Of a DNA stretch of 64,000 nucleotides, positions 59,488-64,000 are shown piece after piece. The notes under the pieces were generated by a model. The model saw only the letters and a program-made list of their open reading frames with translations, had not been told where the DNA came from and ran no database searches. The stretch lies in NCBI GenBank assembly GCA_963678705.1, contig OY783214.1, positions 6,200,001 to 6,264,000 of the forward strand, written 5' to 3'. Both the position numbers and the translations under genes were made by a program. The stretch is from Panorpa germanica. Its lineage: Eukaryota; Arthropoda; Insecta; Mecoptera; Panorpidae. The stretch's first letter is position 1. The number at the start of each line of letters is the position of its first letter.

Positions 59488-60660
59488 ATCACTGAATTAT
59501 CAATACACCCTCGTATTTAAATATTGTTGAATTTATTTGTATATATATACAATGTAGTATATTTATGTGTGTGTATATAGATATAAGTAATTAATGAAAT
59601 CTGTACAACGTGATTATTAATGTCACTCATTAAACAAAGTGTACATTTAATTGACTCATTATTTATAAAAAATAAATGGTGTATTTCACATTATTTTCAT
59701 CACTAAAGTAATACAAAAGGTACTCGTACCCTTCTATTCTTTATATTCTGAGGCTGTGGCATAAGCTCTGCGTTACAAAAAGCAAGGTTTTGTTGTACGG
59801 ACAGAGACACATCTTGTCATTCCGCATCGCAACTACCCTCACATCCTACCACCCCCGTCCTGCCACCCATAACCTCGTATAACGCTTGTAGGTACATCTA
59901 TAGCGTGATTGAGGCCAGCAATAAAATGTTTATCACCAATTGACGCCATCGACGAGCTTTTGTATATTTTACGAATTGTTGATAGTTGATAGTATAAGCA
60001 TAACACACACATACACTCAAAGAAACATGTATTTATTATACACAAATACTTTTATATACAGATTATAGGATATTTTTTATTAGGCATTCTTGTTAATCAA
60101 TAGTTGAAGATAAAGTTTAATGTGGAAGATATTAAAATATGTTTTTGAGCTTTTGCTCTTTTTAACAAAATATCTTTGGTTTTATTTGGATTTTGAATAG
60201 ACTATATGTTCTATAGATATTTATCTCATAAGGTATTTTTTAGACGAACAAATTAGATCTTGAAATCTAACAGAAGATTCTGCTTATAGTTTCAGATTCA
60301 GATCCGCCGGTCAGATTGTATTTTTCACTATTACAAGAGGTCTAAAGAGAGTTTGTCTAAATCTGAAACGAATTAAAGATCTGATTGTTTAAAAAACCCA
60401 TAATATATAAATGAAACAGAGTTTTAATTTATATTTGTGTGAATTAATTTATTGTTTACATAATAAATTTAATTATATGTCAGCTCAATCGATAATTAAT
60501 TAAAAACATATTTGAAATTATATATTACTGAAACATAATATTTACTGTTATTTTTTGGTTCGTTAATTCAGTTATGATTTTAATTATAAAGAGTAATATT
60601 ATAAAATGAAAACCAATACTCATCGATCATACAGTTCATTAGTGAGACAACTGCAAACGA
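59488..60660. other. DIP intron, no feature recognised
   Basis: AT-rich intronic sequence with nothing specific. Confidence 0.45.
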
Positions 60661-60710
60661 AAATAAATTCGTGTCAAATAAAATCAAGTTTATGAGCCAT
60701 CTAAAAAAAA

Positions 60711-60742
60711 TCATCCTACGAACTTATTGAGTGATGTGTTAT
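60711..60742 (+). mobile_element. Mariner 3' terminal repeat, remnant
   Basis: TCATCCTACGAACTTATTGA followed by GTGATGTGTTA is the exact inverse of the 8331-8361 mariner end. Left of it is a run of A and sequence unlike the 5' UTR, so this is the opposite end of an element whose body (below 60711) is too decayed to recognise. Its outer edge touches a LINE family B tail. Confidence 0.65.
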
Positions 60743-61190
60743 TTTTTATTTATTTATTTGTCTTGACTTTTATATGTCATAGCCACCATCAAACATTTTT
60801 TATATATATTTAACATTTTATAATTCTATTTTACAAACTTCTAAATATTTAAATAATTCACTAATTAATTTTGAATCACTTAACAAAAATTTAGTATTAA
60901 TGGAAAAGTTTTAATCAGATCTAATATTTCACTATTGAATTTTGATCTTTCTAAACTATAATTGATGCATTCAAATATAATATGATCCAAATTTCCTTCT
61001 TCACCACATTGACATCTATCGTCAGATTTAATATTAATTTTGTACAGGTGAGCTGGAGTTTTACAATGATTACTTTTGATTCTGATTATAGTTGATATAA
61101 TTTTGCGGGACTCGTTTCTAAACCATCTTTTCTTATTTAAATTTGAATGAAACATATAATAATCTCTTCATTTTAACTGACTTTTGTAAA
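60742..61190 (-). pseudogene. LINE family B fragment, second copy
   Basis: The minus-strand frame 60880-61155 encodes RWFRNESRKIISTIIRIKSN, HCKTPAHLYKINIKSDD, then RCQCGEEGNLDHIIFEC, an intact CxC...HxxxxC motif, and a 25-residue tail ending LILNFC. Family B copy 1 (7890-8330) lacks part of this motif. The 3' UTR and (AAATA)n tail end exactly at the mariner TIR. Confidence 0.75.
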
Positions 61191-62170
61191 TTACAATTAA
61201 ACTTAAAATATAGATATGTCTTATTTATCGTTATATGTAAGATAACCTTTTAGAAATGAACTAACTCGAATGAGAATATAAAACAACAGAAGGCGGCTAG
61301 AACACTCAACTTTGAGGGGATCTATTCAGCTATTCTGCCATTATAACATCCAATCAGGGGCGCAGAAAATTTATTAGGTGTGGTTCAAACAAATCCATTG
61401 TCAAATTAGTCATAAAATTAACTATATCCGGTTTAAGTTTTAATCGTTATCCAATGCCTTGAGTTGCGTGTGGAATGTGGAGTGACAGAGAGGGGGGGGA
61501 TCCTACGTTCCATTCGGACGCCCATGCATCCAACGTCTAGCGAGTACCAACCCCACACGGAGTGACACATTGTAGTGCTCTGTTTCCTCGCTAGAGGGGT
61601 AATTGGGTGAACCAAGGATAATTGTCCTCGAAGTGGGAATTGTACAAGCGTAATTAGTGACTGCGGGCGGTCACGCTTTGTTTGATAGAAACTAACAAAA
61701 GATTTTGTTACCTTCAATTACTTAGTTTGTGGAAGAATATGTAAACAAATATGTATACAACACACACACCCGTATATTATCATATGATACATACATACAT
61801 ATATGACTATGTTACATTTAGAATAATGATATGTTTTAAAATAAAATTTGTCATTTCTTGAAAATGTGTTAAGTGGATAAATAAAAGCTTTCATTAGTTT
61901 TTAATTAGTTTTCAAGTTGTTAATACAGTAATCAATAACTTTTCTTTTAACTTAAGTCTTATTAAAGTTATACTATAAGTCTTAAAAACTTTTCTTTTTC
62001 TTGTTATTTTAAATTGAATTTTTTTCTGATGTTGACTCTCATTACTGATGACTACCTACTATATTGGCATTTCTATGGTGTCGTTGCCTCATATATGTGT
62101 GCTTGACCGCTGCCGTATAAGTAAATATATATTTGGATGGATGGAAATATCCAAAGCAGCTAGTTATAGG
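61191..62170. other. DIP intron, no gene recognised
   Basis: 61430-61690 is GC-richer and has a 94-codon minus frame without a known domain. The rest is AT-rich. Confidence 0.4.
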
Positions 62171-62175
62171 CTTAA

Positions 62176-62596
62176 CATCGGTGAAGTGAGCAGTCGATTC
62201 GGACGTGTGGTGTCAAGCAAACGTAATTCGGTATTTAATCGAACTTTAAATTACATAGCTAATCAGAACATTTAAGCAAATATTCAAATGATATTAGACT
62301 GTAGAAGTATTAAGTAACTTAAATATTATTATATAATATATAAATTTATTGATTAGTGTTCTATATTACTGTTTTAATATAGGAAAATAAAACGCGAACG
62401 AACATCTAAAAGCTCAATATTTAATCAAATGTTCTTTTTAGAAGTAGGTTAACTAATATGTCTCTTAAATAATTACTACATTTCAGCCGTGATTAATTTT
62501 TATTTACTTCAAAAATTATAATTTATTGAAACCATGTACAATGACAGCTCTTTCGCATATGCCACAAGTCCGAATCGACTGCTAACTTCACCGACG
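62176..62596. repeat. Inverted 38-bp arms just upstream of the DIP exon
   Basis: The left arm 62176-62213 reads CATCGGTGAAGTGAGCAGTC then GATTCGGACGTGTGG. The right arm 62559-62596 is its inverse with about four differences. Read inward, both arms translate as GEVSSRFG with changes at third positions or in flanking codons. They bound ~345 bp of AT-rich DNA and end 79 bp before the exon acceptor. They are probably element ends, but no family is recognised. Confidence 0.6.
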
Positions 62597-62675
62597 TATA
62601 GGCGACGTATATTTAAAGATAGATTTAAATTAAACGTAAAACGTATATTAAACTTATTGTTTATTATTATTTCAG

Positions 62676-62883
62676 GTTGCATGGCTTCGAGTAGACACCC
62701 AGACAATTCTAACAATCCATAGTCACGTGATAACTAAAAATCATCGCATCGGAGTGACACACAGCGAGAAGAGATCATGGTTACTACGAGTTCGTGACGT
62801 CAGAGAGTCGGACCGTGGATGGTACATGTGTCAGATCAACACCGACCCCATGAAGAGCCAGGTGGGGTACCTGGATGTCGTGG
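62676..62883 (+). CDS. DIP: DIP-family immunoglobulin receptor, exon for the second half of Ig1
   Basis: The exon follows TTATTATTATTTCAG and ends at GTGG/GTAAGT. In phase with the 43135 exon it encodes VAWLRVDTQTILTIHSHVIT, then HRIGVTHSEKRSWLLRVRDV and RESDRGWYMCQINTDPMKSQ, VGYLDVV. It supplies the Ig-fold Trp (VAW), the Dx(G)xYxC motif (DRGWYMC) with the second disulfide Cys, and the NTDPMKSQ loop typical of DIPs. The exon is 208 bp and ends in phase 1; the next exon (Ig2, expected PPDI-like start) is not in the window. The closest relatives in memory are insect DIP-theta/eta/iota-type or lachesin-annotated proteins. Confidence 0.9.
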
Positions 62884-62924
62884 GTAAGTCAATTTTCATC
62901 ATACAAAGTCATAAAGTCTTAGTT

Positions 62925-62999
62925 CTGACGTCAGAGAATTTAATCGTGGATGGTACATATGACGGATCGACAGAAACCCCATGAAGAACGAGTGGATAC
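62925..62999 (+). pseudogene. Degenerate duplicate of the end of the DIP exon, in the next intron
   Basis: CTGACGTCAGAGA, then TCGTGGATGGTACATATGAC, CCCCATGAAGA and GTGGATAC follow the same order as exon bases 62793-62871, about 131 bp upstream. The copy has a one-to-few-base indel pattern, the Cys codon of WYMC is TGA, and no splice sites flank it. It starts 41 bases after the donor, so it is a local tandem duplication that decayed, not an alternative exon. Confidence 0.75.
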
Positions 63000-63040
63000 G
63001 AAACGAGTACATACTTGTATACGTCATATAGGTGAAACGA

Positions 63041-63663
63041 TCTTATATTATAATGTTCCAACTGAAAGTTTATATGTTTACGCGATTCGTATGGTGGCTC
63101 GAAAACGGCTCCGTGAATTTTCTTGAAAATTATCTATTTCGTAGAGGAAAAATTCTAAGAATTTGGCGTCCTCGGGATTTCCCCTGAATTTCCTGGAAAC
63201 CCGTAATTTTGGAAAAACTAAACAAAATATTTTTACTTTTTGCTCTATAACTTTTAATTCATAAAAGATAGAAAGTTGAAATTTTGCATGTGTATTACGG
63301 TGTTCAATGCTAACATTTTTTGAAAATTACGCGGGGCGCTAGGAAACCTTGGAGAAAACTCAAATTTTGGAATACATAATAATGAAATATGTTATTAAGA
63401 AAAAAAAAATTAAAAATTCAAAGATTTTATTTGTGGACACGGGGGCGGTTTTTGCTGAGGGTAAAAATAGGGCTAGAAAGTTGAAATTTTGAATATATAG
63501 ACTAACTTTGGTACCTAACTTACAAATCGAAAAAAAACCCCAAATTTTGAAAAAAAATTGGTCAAATATTGAACAAATTGGAAAATATATATTTTAAAAT
63601 TTGAAATGAAATTCAATTAACACACAAAAGACAGTCGTCGCTTGAGACGAGGGTAAACTCTAG
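63041..63663 (+). mobile_element. Helitron-like non-autonomous element, copy 3, complete
   Basis: It begins after host A with TCTTATATTATAATGTTCCA. It ends with the hairpin TCGTC-GCTTGA-GACGA, the spacer GGGTAAACT and CTAG, before host T. It is 623 bp, homologous to copy 1 in inverse orientation. No Rep/helicase coding. It lies in the intron after the Ig1 exon. Confidence 0.7.
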
Positions 63664-64000
63664 TATATATAGATACCTAACGTCATAAATACTAAGTTTT
63701 CCATAAAAACTAACTGTATTTTTTCAAAATTTCAAAAAAAATAATTCTGCTCTGAAATGATCATTTAAAACAAAATCATTATTTTGTACGTATATTATTA
63801 AGTGTACGACTATAAAATAAGTTTTTTATCGGAGCACATTTTTCTATTTTATTATGTAATATTAATTTTGATTCTTTTTTGGAAATTGTACAATAACCTA
63901 CAATTTAGTGCGTTAAGGATCTCCGAAACATGTTAGCAACTAAGTGGTCCATATCTCAGCGATTACCATTCAATTTATCTCTTCACGCCCTCATATTTCA
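63664..64000. other. DIP downstream intron, no feature recognised
   Basis: AT-rich intronic sequence to the window edge. No further DIP exon is seen. Confidence 0.5.

Noticed and set aside
61433-61717. 94-codon minus-strand ORF
   Set aside because: No recognised domain and no supporting gene structure. Probably a conserved-composition patch or old repeat.
62727-62984. 85-codon ORF starting at ATA and running past the DIP exon
   Set aside because: It crosses the good donor GTAAGT at 62884. The part after the donor is intron with the decayed exon copy.

Overview
The window is 64 kb of AT-rich insect nuclear DNA with very few genes and many transposons. The insect call rests on three things: a Dpr-interacting-protein (DIP) type immunoglobulin gene with family-typical spacing, BEL/Pao, mariner, piggyBac-like and Helitron-like elements, and an LTR-element primer site matching insect tRNA-Tyr. 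The order cannot be fixed from the sequence. All calls were made by reading; no search or alignment program was run.

Host genes. On the minus strand at 4021-5341 is a complete two-exon gene for a small secreted helical protein of about 175 residues, with a TATA box and polyadenylation signals. On the plus strand, two consecutive exons of a DIP-family cell-surface receptor lie at 43135-43232 and 62676-62883, separated by a 19.4 kb intron. Together they encode most of the first Ig domain. Signal-peptide, Ig2, Ig3 and membrane-anchor exons were not found and probably lie outside. The secreted-protein gene may sit inside an upstream DIP intron.

Transposons. The most striking is a 4.8 kb BEL/Pao LTR element (31523-36334). 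It has two 459-bp LTRs that look identical, a 5-bp target duplication, a tRNA-Tyr primer site, a leader with about 12.5 copies of a ~61-bp repeat that can fold into two hairpins, and one open 872-codon frame. That frame joins a Gag-like start to RNase H and integrase remnants that have lost catalytic residues; protease and reverse transcriptase are absent. It therefore looks like a recently mobile, non-autonomous element. It lies next to a fragment of a piggyBac-like transposase.

Other repeats. There are four families of truncated LINEs (one with eight fragments), three mariner remnants, three Helitron-like elements with TC and CTAG ends plus a terminal hairpin, a TTAA-flanked piggyBac-type MITE, a foldback element with ~175-bp arms, several further MITE families, and AT microsatellites. 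Some are nested, such as a MITE inside a LINE fragment and LINE tails touching mariner ends. Most of the remaining sequence shows no recognisable gene.
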